DNA from: Pseudomonadota bacterium | GTDB lineage: Bacteria > Pseudomonadota > Alphaproteobacteria > Micropepsales > Micropepsaceae | Reading direction: 5' to 3' | Length of the DNA: 64,000 nucleotides | NCBI GenBank assembly: GCA_016201105.1 | Contig: JACQDN010000036.1 | Location: 22,260-86,259, forward strand | Shown here: one piece after another, positions 27,810 through 36,088 of the stretch | Position numbering within the stretch: the stretch's first letter is position 1 | Layout: each line of letters starts with the position of its first letter | Notes under the pieces: generated by a model | Told to the model about the DNA's origin: nothing | Database searches by the model: none | The model's input: only the letters and a program-made list of their open reading frames with translations | Made by a program: the position numbers and the translations under genes

Positions 27810-27969
27810 TTCGACATTTGCAGTACCATTTCGGAACTACTACAGCGTTGTCAAACGCAAACGCCGCGCGGGGTTGAAGCGGGCGCGGCGTCAAGCGTTG
27901 CGGTGCGAAGGCGCGTGCCATCGCGGGCGGTGATGAAGTGTGAGCTGAGATTCACTGACAATGCGAATA

Positions 27970-28029
27970 GCGAATGGCGAGTAGCGAATAGGGACGTCTA
28001 CTACTCGCTATTCACTACTCACGATTCGC
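27970..28029. repeat. Inverted repeat GCGAATGGCGAGTAGCGAATAG
   Basis: Arms 27970-27991 and 28008-28029 match at 19 of 22 positions with a 16-base loop. It begins seven bases after the SCP2 stop codon on the minus strand and could act as its terminator, though no T run follows. Confidence 0.75.
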
Positions 28030-28036
28030 CCATGAA

Positions 28037-28360
28037 CTAGCCGCGTGCCTTTTGCAGCACAGGGCCGAGCTTCATGGCTAGGCCCATATCGCCGGCGACG
28101 CGCAGCTTGCCCTGCATGAAGGCGGAGGTGCCGTCGAGTTCGCCCTTCACCATCTTCTGGAAGGTGTCGAGGCTGACGGTGATCGTGCAGTCGGCATTCT
28201 TGCCGGCGCCATCGGACACCGTGTTCGGCGTGGCCTTGCCGTCGATCAGGACGGAGCCGGAATCGCCGAAGTCGAATTTGAGGATGCCGCCAAGGCCCGA
28301 ATTGGCGCCGATCGCTCCACCCATTTGCTTGATGATTTCCTGTACTTCTGGCGAGCTCAT
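28037..28360 (-). CDS. SCP2 sterol-binding domain protein
   Basis: 107-aa single-domain protein of the SCP2 lipid-carrier fold: GGILKFDFGDSGSVLIDG, ADCTITVSLDTFQKMVKGEL and FMQGKLRVAGDMGLAMKLGPVL are the standard SCP2 strands and helices. In bacteria such stand-alone SCP2 proteins bind acyl-CoA or sterol-like lipids; partner unknown. GGAAGG upstream marks the ATG. A 15-base tandem repeat lies just before the start. Confidence 0.92.
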   Translation of the reverse strand: MSSPEVQEIIKQMGGAIGANSGLGGILKFDFGDSGSVLIDGKATPNTVSDGAGKNADCTITVSLDTFQKMVKGELDGTSAFMQGKLRVAGDMGLAMKLGPVLQKARG

Positions 28361-28374
28361 GAAATTCGTTCCTT

Positions 28375-28449
28375 CCCTTGAGATTCTGGCCCTTGAGATT
28401 TTGGCCCTTGAGATTCAGGTCCCTGAGATTCAGGTCCCTGAGATTCAGC
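28375..28449. repeat. Five 15-bp tandem repeats upstream of the SCP2 gene
   Basis: Five consecutive 15-base units, CCCTTGAGATTCTGG and close variants, fill 28375-28449 and end 14 bases before the SCP2 start. On the minus strand they read in frame as five S-Q-G-P-E units, in an open frame whose stop overlaps the SCP2 ATG. The rest of the 330-base gap up to 28693 shows nothing else. Confidence 0.9.
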
Positions 28450-28693
28450 CTTGAAAAAGTGCGGCTCCCCGCTCACTTGCCGCCCCAGGACGGCGCGCGG
28501 ATTTGAGCATTTGTCAGTGCGGCGCACAACTCCCGAAAGGCAGGAAAACCAAGGGAAAAGACCGTGAATGGGCCTCTGCCGCAGCGTATTGGCCTGTCTG
28601 AGAACTCGACCTAAGGTGGCCCGGATCGGTGGCTGAGGGGAACGGGCCTGTCGAGCGCCAGCCACGGCAAAATAGAGCCACGAGGGAGATGTC

Positions 28694-29584
28694 ATGAGCG
28701 TGAAGGACCGCGCAAACGTGCTCGCATTCCTGTCGCAGAATGCGGGCGGGGAAAACTTCGATATCGCCGCCCAGCGTGCGCGGCTTGAGACGCTCGCCGA
28801 TTTCTTTCCCGTGCCGGAAGGAACCGAAGTCGAGTCCGCGACGATCGGTGGTGTGAAAGGAGAATGGGTTCGCAGCAGACGTGCAGGGCGCGGCGCCGCA
28901 CTCCTCTATCTGCATGGGGGCGGCTATGTGGTGGGTTCGCCGAAATCGCATCGTCATCTCGCGGGCGCATTCAGCGACATGAGCGGACTGCCGGTCTTTT
29001 CGGCCGACTATCGTCTGGCACCGGAGAATCCTTTTCCCGCCGCCGTCGACGATGCCGTCGCCGCTTACAAAGGATTGCTCGATTCCGGCCTACCCGCTTT
29101 CAAACTCGCGATCGCGGGCGACAGCGCCGGCGGTGGGCTCGCCATCGCGACACTCGTTGCGTTGCGCGACAAGGCGATTGCGCTTCCGGCTTGCGCCGTT
29201 GCGCTCTCCCCCTGGGTGGATTTGAGTCAGGGCGGCGAAGTTTATCGCGCGCGGGCCAAGCGCGATCCGATCGTGAGCAAAGAAAACCTCGATCAGATGG
29301 CGGCTGCCTATCTCGCCGGCAAGAATCCGGAGACGCCGCTGGCCTCGCCGCTGTTTGCCAATCTGAAAGGCTTGCCGCCGTTGCTGCTGCAGGTGGGCAC
29401 TGAGGAAGCGCTCTATGACGATACGGTTGGGTTGAAGGCGCGCGCGGAGGAGGCCGGCGTCGAAGTCTCCGCCGAATCCTGGGGCGGTATGGTGCATGTC
29501 TGGCACATTTTTTATCCCATTCTTTCCGAAGGTCGCGACGCCATCGCCCGTGCGGCCTCGTTCCTCAAGGGTCATATCGAATGA
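28694..29584 (+). CDS. Alpha/beta hydrolase, hormone-sensitive-lipase (family IV) esterase
   Basis: Esterase of 296 aa with a complete active site: oxyanion-hole LYLHGGGYVVGSPKSHRHL, nucleophile Ser in IAGDSAGGGLAIATLVALRD, acid in VGTEEALYDDTVGL and His in GGMVHVWHIF. GAGGGAG lies before the ATG. The stop overlaps the ATG of the next gene (ATGA), so they are coupled. A paralogue that has lost the serine is found at 36665. Substrates are probably short-chain esters. Confidence 0.93.
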   Translation: MSVKDRANVLAFLSQNAGGENFDIAAQRARLETLADFFPVPEGTEVESATIGGVKGEWVRSRRAGRGAALLYLHGGGYVVGSPKSHRHLAGAFSDMSGLPVFSADYRLAPENPFPAAVDDAVAAYKGLLDSGLPAFKLAIAGDSAGGGLAIATLVALRDKAIALPACAVALSPWVDLSQGGEVYRARAKRDPIVSKENLDQMAAAYLAGKNPETPLASPLFANLKGLPPLLLQVGTEEALYDDTVGLKARAEEAGVEVSAESWGGMVHVWHIFYPILSEGRDAIARAASFLKGHIE

Positions 29585-30000
29585 CGTTGGGAGCGAGCGA
29601 AAATCCGCCGGAACTGGGCGGCGTCATTCCGGAACATCCGCAAAAGCGCGATTTGCTTGGAATTTTCTGCTTCTATTTTCACTTCGTGGTGATGCTCTAC
29701 ATCGTGCTCGGCTGGTTGGTACCGTTGCAAGCCGCGCTCGGTTTCTATCTCGTGTTTTTGCCGGGCGTATTCGCGCAATGGCAATTCAACAAGAATTCGT
29801 GCGTACTGAACAACATCGAAAGCTGGCTGCGGACGCGCCAATGGCGCGATCCCAACAATCGCGAGGAAGGCGCCTGGCTTCAAACACTGATCAACGACCT
29901 CACTGGTTGGGGCATTACCGCGCGACAGATGGATCTTTTCACCAACGGTGTGCTGGTGCTGTTGTGGGGGCTCGGGCTGTATCATCTGTTCTGGTGGTAA
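29581..30000 (+). CDS. Conserved membrane protein, about three helices, unknown function
   Basis: 139-aa protein with helices FYFHFVVMLYIVLGWLVPLQ, LGFYLVFLPGVFAQWQF and LFTNGVLVLLWGLGLYHLFW, and a conserved-looking loop NKNSCVLNNIESWLRTRQW. The W-Q-x-x-x-N-x-x-S-C-x-L-x-N-x-E pattern recalls DUF2784-type proteins. Its ATG overlaps the esterase stop. The last 17 codons reappear in a degenerate copy at 34888. Function unknown. Confidence 0.78.
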   Translation: MTLGASENPPELGGVIPEHPQKRDLLGIFCFYFHFVVMLYIVLGWLVPLQAALGFYLVFLPGVFAQWQFNKNSCVLNNIESWLRTRQWRDPNNREEGAWLQTLINDLTGWGITARQMDLFTNGVLVLLWGLGLYHLFWW

Positions 30001-30001
30001 G

Positions 30002-32128
30002 CTATGCGCGCGTGGCGCGCCGAATGGCGATAGAGACGATCTCCTCTGTCAAAAGTTGCGGAAGCACGACCGGTCGATCGCCATTTGCACCGTACACGAG
30101 GTAGAGCGGTACGCCGGCGCGTCCCTGTTCGGCCAAGGCATGAGCGATGGTAGCGTCACGGCGGGTCCAATCGGCCACCATATAAACCGCACCGGCGCGC
30201 GCGAATGCGCGTGCAATTGTCGGGCGCGAGAGAACGATGCGTTCGTTGACTTGGCAGGTGATGCACCAGGCGGCAGTGAAGTCGACGAATACGGGCTTTC
30301 CTCGGGCTCGCAGCTCGGCCAAGCGTTGTGGAGAAAAAGGTACCTGCGGAAGACCCGCTGCGACTGTCGCGTCCCGCGGATTGAACGCATCCGTTTCCGC
30401 ACCGCGCAACCCCATCATCGTAAGGATGACAGTCGCAATCAACGCCGCGAGGCTCGCGATTTGGAATGCGCGTGCGCCGCGGCCGGAGCGTCGTTGGGCC
30501 TCGCCAAAGCTCCAGGCAGCGAACGCGAGGATAACGCCGGCACCAAGCAATGAGGCTAGCGCGCTTGTCCCCGCTTGGAGCGTCAGCACCCAAGCCAACC
30601 AGCCTGCAGTCGCGAACATTGGAAACGCCAGGGCGGTCTTCATCGTCACCATCCAGACACCTGGCCGCGGAAGGCGGCTCGCCAATTTGGGCGCGAAGGC
30701 GAACACCACATAAGGCGCGGCAAATCCAAAACCCAAGGCGGTAAAGATAGTGGCGATCGTCAAAGGGTTTTGCACGAGAGCATAGGCGACGGCGCTCGCC
30801 ATAAAGGGCGCCGTGCAAGGGGCCGCAACCACCACCGCGAGCACGCCGGTCAGGAACGCGCTTGTAGCGCCGCTATGCGCGGCAACGTTTGCGCCGGCGC
30901 GCTGAAACAAGAGGCCCGCCTCAAAGGTGCCCACCAGATTGAGTCCCACAAGCAGCATGAGCAGCGCCAGTCCGGCGACCACGACGGGTGATTGCATCTG
31001 AAACCCCCAGCCGACCTCGGCTCCGGCCGCCTTGGCTGCGAGCAAGAGGCTGGCGAGCGCTAAAAAAGTCGCCAGGACGCCGGCCAGATACGACAAACTC
31101 TGCACGCGGATTTGTTGCGCTCCGCGCTTAGGTCCCGCAAACGAAAGCACCTTCAGCGAGAGTATCGGCAGAACGCAAGGCATGAGGTTGAGGATGAGAC
31201 CGCCAAGAAACGCAAACGCTATCGCACTCAATAAGCCCAGTGACAGGGCGGTATCGAGATTGTTGCCGTCTCGTGCTCCGCTTGAACCGCGAGCGTCACG
31301 AGGCAGCGGGCCTTCGTGTGCGACGATCTCGTAGGATTGTGTCCCCAAGGACAATACACCGCTTATGGAACGCGGATAGTGCGCGGCCGAAAACGCCAGC
31401 CCCGGTGCTATCGCCAAGGTCAGACCCTTTGAGCCGCGCTCCAAAATCTGAGGCCGGGCGTGGTCGATGAGACCTGTCTGGCTTGGAAAGAAGTAAGCAT
31501 GAGAAAAATCGCCGCTTCGAACGGCTGGACCCGTCACCGCGATCTTCAGAATGCCGTTTTCGCGATTCATCACCGCGGTCAACGCCGCCGTCTTCGGGGC
31601 GTGGGCGACTGTCTTGGAAACCTCGCTTCCCCATTTCGCATCGGCGTGGGGTCGTGCGGTCACCGGCAGGCGCAGCGAGAGGTCTGCCTGTTCAGGGATG
31701 CAGATGTCGCTGCAAACCAGCAGTGAAACATGCGCCCGGATCTCCGCTATCGAGCCTGGCATCGCGATTGCCGGCGGTGTCAGTGCGACCGGCAGCAACA
31801 CCGATCCTTCGTAGCCGTAGTTCATGAGCGGGCCGACCGGCAGCTTCGAAGGAACCGGCCAGATGATCGATCCAGCGGTCCAGCCCTTTGGCAGGGACCA
31901 GGCGATCTGTGGCGGCTCGCCGGAATCGCCGGCGTTGCGCCAATACGTATGCCAATCCGGGGCGATGTGTTGGCTGAGCGCGACATAAACGGCGTGGCCC
32001 GGTGTAGCGGTGCCGGCGGGAGCAAGTTCCACCACATCGTGTCCCGTGTTGACGGGCCCCGTGGCTTGTGCGGGTCCCGTCAACATCAGAATCGTGGCGC
32101 TTGCGAATGCAGCGGCCATGAGTTTCAT
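30002..32128 (-). CDS. ScsB/DsbD-like thiol:disulfide reductase with C-terminal thioredoxin domain
   Basis: Moves electrons from cytoplasmic thioredoxin across the inner membrane to periplasmic partners. The 708-aa protein has a signal peptide (MKLMAAAFASATILMLTGPA), an N-terminal periplasmic domain of about 270 residues with Cys in LLVCSDICIPEQADLSL (the ScsB-type C-S-D-x-C motif), an eight-helix CcdA-like core with LNLMPCVLPILSLKV and VAAPCTAPFMASAV, and a thioredoxin domain with active site AAWCITCQVNE. The open frame extends 40 codons upstream without homology. It follows the redoxin gene by 31 bases and is likely its electron donor. Confidence 0.92.
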   Translation of the reverse strand: MKLMAAAFASATILMLTGPAQATGPVNTGHDVVELAPAGTATPGHAVYVALSQHIAPDWHTYWRNAGDSGEPPQIAWSLPKGWTAGSIIWPVPSKLPVGPLMNYGYEGSVLLPVALTPPAIAMPGSIAEIRAHVSLLVCSDICIPEQADLSLRLPVTARPHADAKWGSEVSKTVAHAPKTAALTAVMNRENGILKIAVTGPAVRSGDFSHAYFFPSQTGLIDHARPQILERGSKGLTLAIAPGLAFSAAHYPRSISGVLSLGTQSYEIVAHEGPLPRDARGSSGARDGNNLDTALSLGLLSAIAFAFLGGLILNLMPCVLPILSLKVLSFAGPKRGAQQIRVQSLSYLAGVLATFLALASLLLAAKAAGAEVGWGFQMQSPVVVAGLALLMLLVGLNLVGTFEAGLLFQRAGANVAAHSGATSAFLTGVLAVVVAAPCTAPFMASAVAYALVQNPLTIATIFTALGFGFAAPYVVFAFAPKLASRLPRPGVWMVTMKTALAFPMFATAGWLAWVLTLQAGTSALASLLGAGVILAFAAWSFGEAQRRSGRGARAFQIASLAALIATVILTMMGLRGAETDAFNPRDATVAAGLPQVPFSPQRLAELRARGKPVFVDFTAAWCITCQVNERIVLSRPTIARAFARAGAVYMVADWTRRDATIAHALAEQGRAGVPLYLVYGANGDRPVVLPQLLTEEIVSIAIRRATRA

Positions 32129-32159
32129 GGAAAATTCCTTCCCGCTTCGCCTGCGCGAT

Positions 32160-32792
32160 TCAGTACTCGACCGCGCATCCGTACGGCGTTGTCTCGGGTG
32201 TCGCGACTTGTCGTCCCGCGCTAAGATCGTTGATCGCATCGCGCACATACGGGCGCTTCACCGCATGGTCGGTTTCGGGGACGTCGTCGAGCGCGCCCTG
32301 ATAGGCGAGGCGGCCCTGAGCGTCGACCACATACATTCCCGGCGTCGTGCGCGCGCCGTAACTGCGCCCGATGCTGCTATTGGTGTCGAACAAAAAGGCG
32401 CTGACAATTGCGCCGGTCTTGGCAATGCGCGCATTGGCGGCTTCGGGTGTCAAGAAACCCGGTTTGCTCGAATTCGCGGTATCGATCGAAAGCCAAACCA
32501 CTTTCTTGTTGTGAGCGTAGCGCTGCAGTTTCTGCATCACTTGCGCGCCGTATTTGCGCGCGACATAGGGGCAAACGGGACTGGTCCACTCCAGCACCAC
32601 CGAGGAGCCGCGATAGTCGGACAAATGATGCTGACGGCCGTCGCTTCCCATGGCTGTGAAGTCGGGTGCGAGGGCTCCGATCTGGATGTGCGAAAGCGGA
32701 GCGGAAGCAAGGGCTTCGGTTGGGGCAATCAGCGCTGTCGTGGTGAGGAAGAAAAAGGCGAGTTTCAGGACATGTGTGGCTGAAGAAATCAT
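32160..32792 (-). CDS. Redoxin / thioredoxin-family protein, periplasmic
   Basis: 210-aa AhpC/TSA-like protein with signal peptide (cleavage near EALA) and the fold core PDFTAMGSDGRQHHLSDYRG followed by VVLEWTSPVCPYVARKYG, whose single Cys is the presumed peroxidatic or redox residue. The W-T-x-P-x-C-P-x-V pattern marks a group of redoxins that occur beside DsbD-like reductases. RTTPGMYVVDAQGRLAYQGA is the cis-Pro region. It is upstream of the ScsB/DsbD-like gene in one operon, and divergent from a two-component system that may control both. Confidence 0.86.
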   Translation of the reverse strand: MISSATHVLKLAFFFLTTTALIAPTEALASAPLSHIQIGALAPDFTAMGSDGRQHHLSDYRGSSVVLEWTSPVCPYVARKYGAQVMQKLQRYAHNKKVVWLSIDTANSSKPGFLTPEAANARIAKTGAIVSAFLFDTNSSIGRSYGARTTPGMYVVDAQGRLAYQGALDDVPETDHAVKRPYVRDAINDLSAGRQVATPETTPYGCAVEY

Positions 32793-32982
32793 TGAGTGGT
32801 CTCCCTGGTTGTTGTCGGAAGGCAGACGCGTTGGAACATGGTGAACGTGTTCCATCTTGACTGCCGAACTGGCCGATCTCGTTCAGGATGGCGGGCTGCC
32901 TGAAAAGCCGGTAGTGCTGGAAGTCACTCCATGACTTTCGGCACGGGTCGCGCTTAAATCGAGCGCCTAGGATGGCCGTCTA

Positions 32983-34152
32983 ATGTCGACCCAATTTCAC
33001 CGCTTGCTGCGAAATACCAGTTATCTGGTCTGGCTCAGCGTGCTGTTGCCGGTCATGATCGATGCGTTGCAAGTCCACCGATCGCAGGCGTTGAGCAAGT
33101 CCGGTCTGTGGATCGCGTTGTGGCTCATGTTCGGAGTGGCCCTTGTTGTGGGCGCGCGCGCCGCCGCCACGCCGTTGCGCACGCGGTTGACGATGTTCGG
33201 CCTTCAGACCGCGGCGGCCCTCGCCATGACGTGGTTGAGGCCGGATTTCTACGTCGGCTTCCTTCTGATCATCATTGCATGGCAACTGGCGATCTTTCTG
33301 CCCGTGCGGATCGCCGCTGGTTGGGTGTTGGCACAAGCGGCGCTTTTGTTCCTCGTGCTGTCACCGATCTGTGCCGACGGCTGCGGCTGGGTCGCTTCAA
33401 CGGTCTATTTCGCCTTCCAAGTGTTCTTCGTTGTAACCGTACTTTTGGTCAAGAAGGAATGGGAAGCGCGACTTGAGCAATCGCGCACCGCCGACGAACT
33501 TGGCGCGGCTCAGGCTCTACTCGTCGAGCGAAGTCGATCTCAGGAGCGGTTGCGGCTGTCGCAGGAGCTGCACGATGTCATGGGTCATCGGCTGACGGCA
33601 CTTGCGATCAATTTGGAAATTGGACTTAACAGTCGGCAGGCCGAGGAGCGCGAAGACGCCATCGGCAAGGCCCGAAACGTCGCGCAGGACATGATCGCCG
33701 ATGTGCGCGAGGTCGTGGGCGCGCTCAGGCGCACGGACGGCACGCAGGGTCTTGATTTCGCCAAAGCGCTTGAAACCCTTGCGCACAACGCCCCCGAATT
33801 GGAGGTGCACGTATCTGCGCCCGCGGGTATTCGGCTGGAGGATCCCGAACAGGCGCATGCATTCTTGCGTGGCGCCCAGGAAATCATAACAAACACGCTC
33901 AAGCATGCCCAAGCGCGGAACCTTTGGATCGACGTCACATTCGATTCCGGTCGTTTGATGATGCGCGCCGCAGACGATGGGAAGACGGCGCCTGCGAATC
34001 ATTTCGATGCTGGAACTGCTGGTATTGGGCTTGCCGGTATGCGCGAACGCTTTCTGCGGCTGGGCGGAGGTGTCGAAGTCTCTTCGTTTGTCGGACAGGG
34101 TTTCACTGTACAGGCGTGGTTGCCGCTGATGTCGGCGGTTTCGACCTCATGA
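32983..34152 (+). CDS. Sensor histidine kinase, NarL/DesK type (HisKA_3)
   Basis: Membrane kinase of 389 aa. Six hydrophobic helices occupy residues 10-160, with no large periplasmic loop, as in DesK-type sensors of the membrane state. The HisKA_3 phosphoacceptor is in LSQELHDVMGHRLTALAINL near residue 190; the ATPase domain has FLRGAQEIITNTLKHAQARN (N box) and AGIGLAGMRERFLRLGG (G box). Its stop overlaps the regulator's ATG. The neighbouring divergent redox operon is a possible target, which is inference. Confidence 0.92.
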   Translation: MSTQFHRLLRNTSYLVWLSVLLPVMIDALQVHRSQALSKSGLWIALWLMFGVALVVGARAAATPLRTRLTMFGLQTAAALAMTWLRPDFYVGFLLIIIAWQLAIFLPVRIAAGWVLAQAALLFLVLSPICADGCGWVASTVYFAFQVFFVVTVLLVKKEWEARLEQSRTADELGAAQALLVERSRSQERLRLSQELHDVMGHRLTALAINLEIGLNSRQAEEREDAIGKARNVAQDMIADVREVVGALRRTDGTQGLDFAKALETLAHNAPELEVHVSAPAGIRLEDPEQAHAFLRGAQEIITNTLKHAQARNLWIDVTFDSGRLMMRAADDGKTAPANHFDAGTAGIGLAGMRERFLRLGGGVEVSSFVGQGFTVQAWLPLMSAVSTS

Positions 34153-34790
34153 TTGAAGTCTGTCTTGTCGAGGATCAGGCGCTCGTACGCGAAGGTATCG
34201 AGACGCTATTGAATCTGACCGACGACATACGCGTGACGGCTTGCGCCACTGACGGAATTGAGGCGCTCGAAATCCTTCGTGCGACGAAACCGGATGTGGT
34301 CCTTCTGGATATCCGAATGCCGCGGCTTGACGGGCTGGGTGTTTTGAAAGTGCTGGCCCAGGACCCCTCATGCGCGGCAGCCGTGATCATTCTCACCACC
34401 TTCGACGACGATCATTCGGTCCTTGAGGGCCTTCGCCTTGGTGCCCGCGGTTACCTGCTCAAGGATGTGAGCTTTGCAAAGCTCACCGCGGCCATCCGAA
34501 CTGTTGCGGCAGGCGGCACTCTCGTCAGCCCGGCGGTCACCGAACGACTGCTGCGCGGCCTGCACACGCGCCCGGTCAAGCCTTCGAACGTACAGCTTGA
34601 GGACTTGACCCCCCGCGAGTTGGAAGTATTGCGCCTGATGAGCGGTGGATTCAGCAATGCAGAAATTGCTTCGGCGCTGAACCTCACGGAAGGCACGGTT
34701 AAGAACCACGTCTCCAGCATACTCGCCAAGCTCAACACGCGTGATCGCGTGCGTGCGATACTAAAGGGGATAGAGTGTGGTCTCGTTTAG
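34149..34790 (+). CDS. Response regulator, NarL/FixJ family
   Basis: 213-aa DNA-binding regulator paired with the preceding kinase (ATGA overlap). Receiver domain: EVCLVEDQALVREGIETLL with acidic pocket, phosphoacceptor Asp in VVLLDIRMPRLDG near residue 54, Thr in VIILTTFDDD, Lys in GYLLKDVS. LuxR-type helix-turn-helix at the end: LTPRELEVLRLMSGGFSNAE and LTEGTVKNHVSSILAKL. A longer frame upstream of 34149 is out of keeping with the family. Confidence 0.95.
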   Translation: MIEVCLVEDQALVREGIETLLNLTDDIRVTACATDGIEALEILRATKPDVVLLDIRMPRLDGLGVLKVLAQDPSCAAAVIILTTFDDDHSVLEGLRLGARGYLLKDVSFAKLTAAIRTVAAGGTLVSPAVTERLLRGLHTRPVKPSNVQLEDLTPRELEVLRLMSGGFSNAEIASALNLTEGTVKNHVSSILAKLNTRDRVRAILKGIECGLV

Positions 34791-34887
34791 GCGACTTCAA
34801 ACTCGATGGGCCCGATGCTCCAGGAAGAAATGTGCCGTTTGCGAAAGGCTTGCGCCGTCGGTGGTATCGCGGTGGATAACCACCAAG

Positions 34888-34938
34888 GTGTTCGTGCTGT
34901 TGTGGGGGCTTGGATTTTATCATCTGTTGTGGTGGTGA
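34888..34938 (+). pseudogene. Degenerate copy of the C-terminus of the 29581 membrane protein
   Basis: Seventeen codons reading VFVLLWGLGFYHLLWW and a stop, about 84% identical in DNA to the end of the gene at 29581-30000 (VLVLLWGLGLYHLFWW). The sequence before it, 34775-34879, reads MWSRLGDFKLDGPDAPGRNV in a different frame and also looks protein-like, so this may be a frameshifted small gene rather than just a fragment. Its stop overlaps the presumed GTG start of the TraB-family gene. Confidence 0.45.
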
Positions 34939-35891
34939 ATTTGCGCAAGACACTGCTCGTATGCGCCATGGCACTGGCGGCCTGGCCGGCACACGCCCAG
35001 GATTCGTCCAATCTTCCGGGGTGGTCGTCCGGCATCGATACGGTGACTGTCGTCGCCCATCCGAGCCCGCTGATGTGGCACGTGACCAAGGGCAATTCCG
35101 ATGTCTGGCTGCTAGGCACGGTGCAACCCATTCCCGAAGATCAAAAATGGGATTCCGCTCGCGTGGAAACCGTCCTTAAGGGCGCCAAGCGGTTGTTGCT
35201 GCAGCCGCGCGCCTCCGTCGGACTGCTCGAAGGCGCGTGGTTCATGCTGACCGGCACCGATGCGATCTATCTGCCCGATGGGCAGACATTCGAACAGCAG
35301 ATTCCGGAAAATTTGCGCGTAAGGTTTGAGAAAGCGCGCATATCTATCGGCAAAGATGCGGATCACTATGAAGATTACCGCGTGCCGATCGCGGGCTTCG
35401 TTTTGGAAGGCGATGTGCTGAAGGCGCAGGGGTTCTCGCGCGATGAGCCGCAAGACCGCCTCAAGTCTATTGCTCAGCGCGACGGCGTCTCGGTTCATCC
35501 GATGGCGGAGTACGAGGCGCTCCCGCTGTTGCGAGAGGTCCCCTCGATGTCCAAGGCGGCCAATGAAGCCTGTCTCGAAGACGCGCTCGACGATATCGCG
35601 CAGCTCAGCACCCATGCCCGTTCCGCGGCAGAGGCCTGGGCGATCGGCGATCTTGAAGGCATCAAGGCGAACTATTCCGAAGTGCGTCTCGAACGCTGTC
35701 TGCAAGCGGTGCCATCGGCCGCGACGTTATGGAATCGCGCCGTGGCCGATTCCGTGAATGCAATCGTCGCAGCGTTGGACAAGCCCGGTACGACACTCGC
35801 CGTGGTGAATGTCGGTGCGCTCCTAAGAAAAAACGGTGTCCTCGACCGCTTGAAGGCGAGTGGCCTCACGATCGCGGATCCGGGTGAGTGA
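34935..35891 (+). CDS. TraB/GumN-family protein, secreted
   Basis: 318-aa protein with signal peptide (LRKTLLVCAMALAAWPAHAQ) and the TraB/GumN core: LMWHVTKGNSDVWLLGTVQP at the start, a GAKRLLLQPRASVG segment, and the C-terminal LAVVNVGALLRKNGVLDRLK. The family fold is related to Tiki/EreA-like metalloproteins, usually with two G-x-x-H / E motifs. Here the first motif reads L-G-T-V-Q rather than L-G-S-x-H, and the second reads V-N-V-G-A-L rather than V-G-x-x-H-L, so the metal-site histidines seem lost. The GTG at 34935 is preferred; an upstream start at 34806 gives no signal peptide. Function unknown. Confidence 0.78.
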   Translation: MNLRKTLLVCAMALAAWPAHAQDSSNLPGWSSGIDTVTVVAHPSPLMWHVTKGNSDVWLLGTVQPIPEDQKWDSARVETVLKGAKRLLLQPRASVGLLEGAWFMLTGTDAIYLPDGQTFEQQIPENLRVRFEKARISIGKDADHYEDYRVPIAGFVLEGDVLKAQGFSRDEPQDRLKSIAQRDGVSVHPMAEYEALPLLREVPSMSKAANEACLEDALDDIAQLSTHARSAAEAWAIGDLEGIKANYSEVRLERCLQAVPSAATLWNRAVADSVNAIVAALDKPGTTLAVVNVGALLRKNGVLDRLKASGLTIADPGE

Positions 35892-35960
35892 CTTCTGAAA
35901 ATTGTTCGAAATCTCTTTTTGTTTCAGCTAGTTAAGTGGCGCGGCTTTCTGTCGACTGCT

Positions 35961-35990
35961 CTTGAAGCGCGCCAAAACCTTTCCCATCTT
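35961..35990 (+). promoter_or_regulatory. Heat-shock (RpoH/sigma-32) promoter
   Basis: CTTGAAG at 35961, then a 14-base spacer, then TCCCATCT at 35982-35989. This fits the sigma-32 consensus CTTGAAA - 13 to 14 bases - CCCCATNT with few mismatches, about 100 bases before an Hsp20 gene. Confidence 0.75.
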
Positions 35991-35997
35991 AAGTCCG

Positions 35998-36088
35998 TTC
36001 GGAAGGCCAAACGGCTTTCGGGCGCTAACCGGTCTCGGGCCCACAAGGGGCGAGGCCAAACCACATCGCTTCAAGGAGGTTGTGAACC
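35998..36088 (+). promoter_or_regulatory. Candidate ROSE-like RNA thermometer in the Hsp20 leader
   Basis: The 5' leader is about 90 bases. It can fold a hairpin GGTCTCG/CGAGGCC at 36031-36057, then a second at 36062-36084 in which CACA pairs with TGTG and TCGCT faces AAGGAGG, the ribosome binding site. The U-Y-G-C-U element opposite A-G-G-A is the conserved core of ROSE elements known from rhizobial Hsp20 genes. Fold deduced by eye. Confidence 0.6.

Noticed and set aside
28357..28695. 112-codon frame with S-Q-G-P-E repeats as a gene
   Set aside because: N-terminal part has no recognisable features and overlaps the start of the divergent esterase gene; kept only as a repeat observation.
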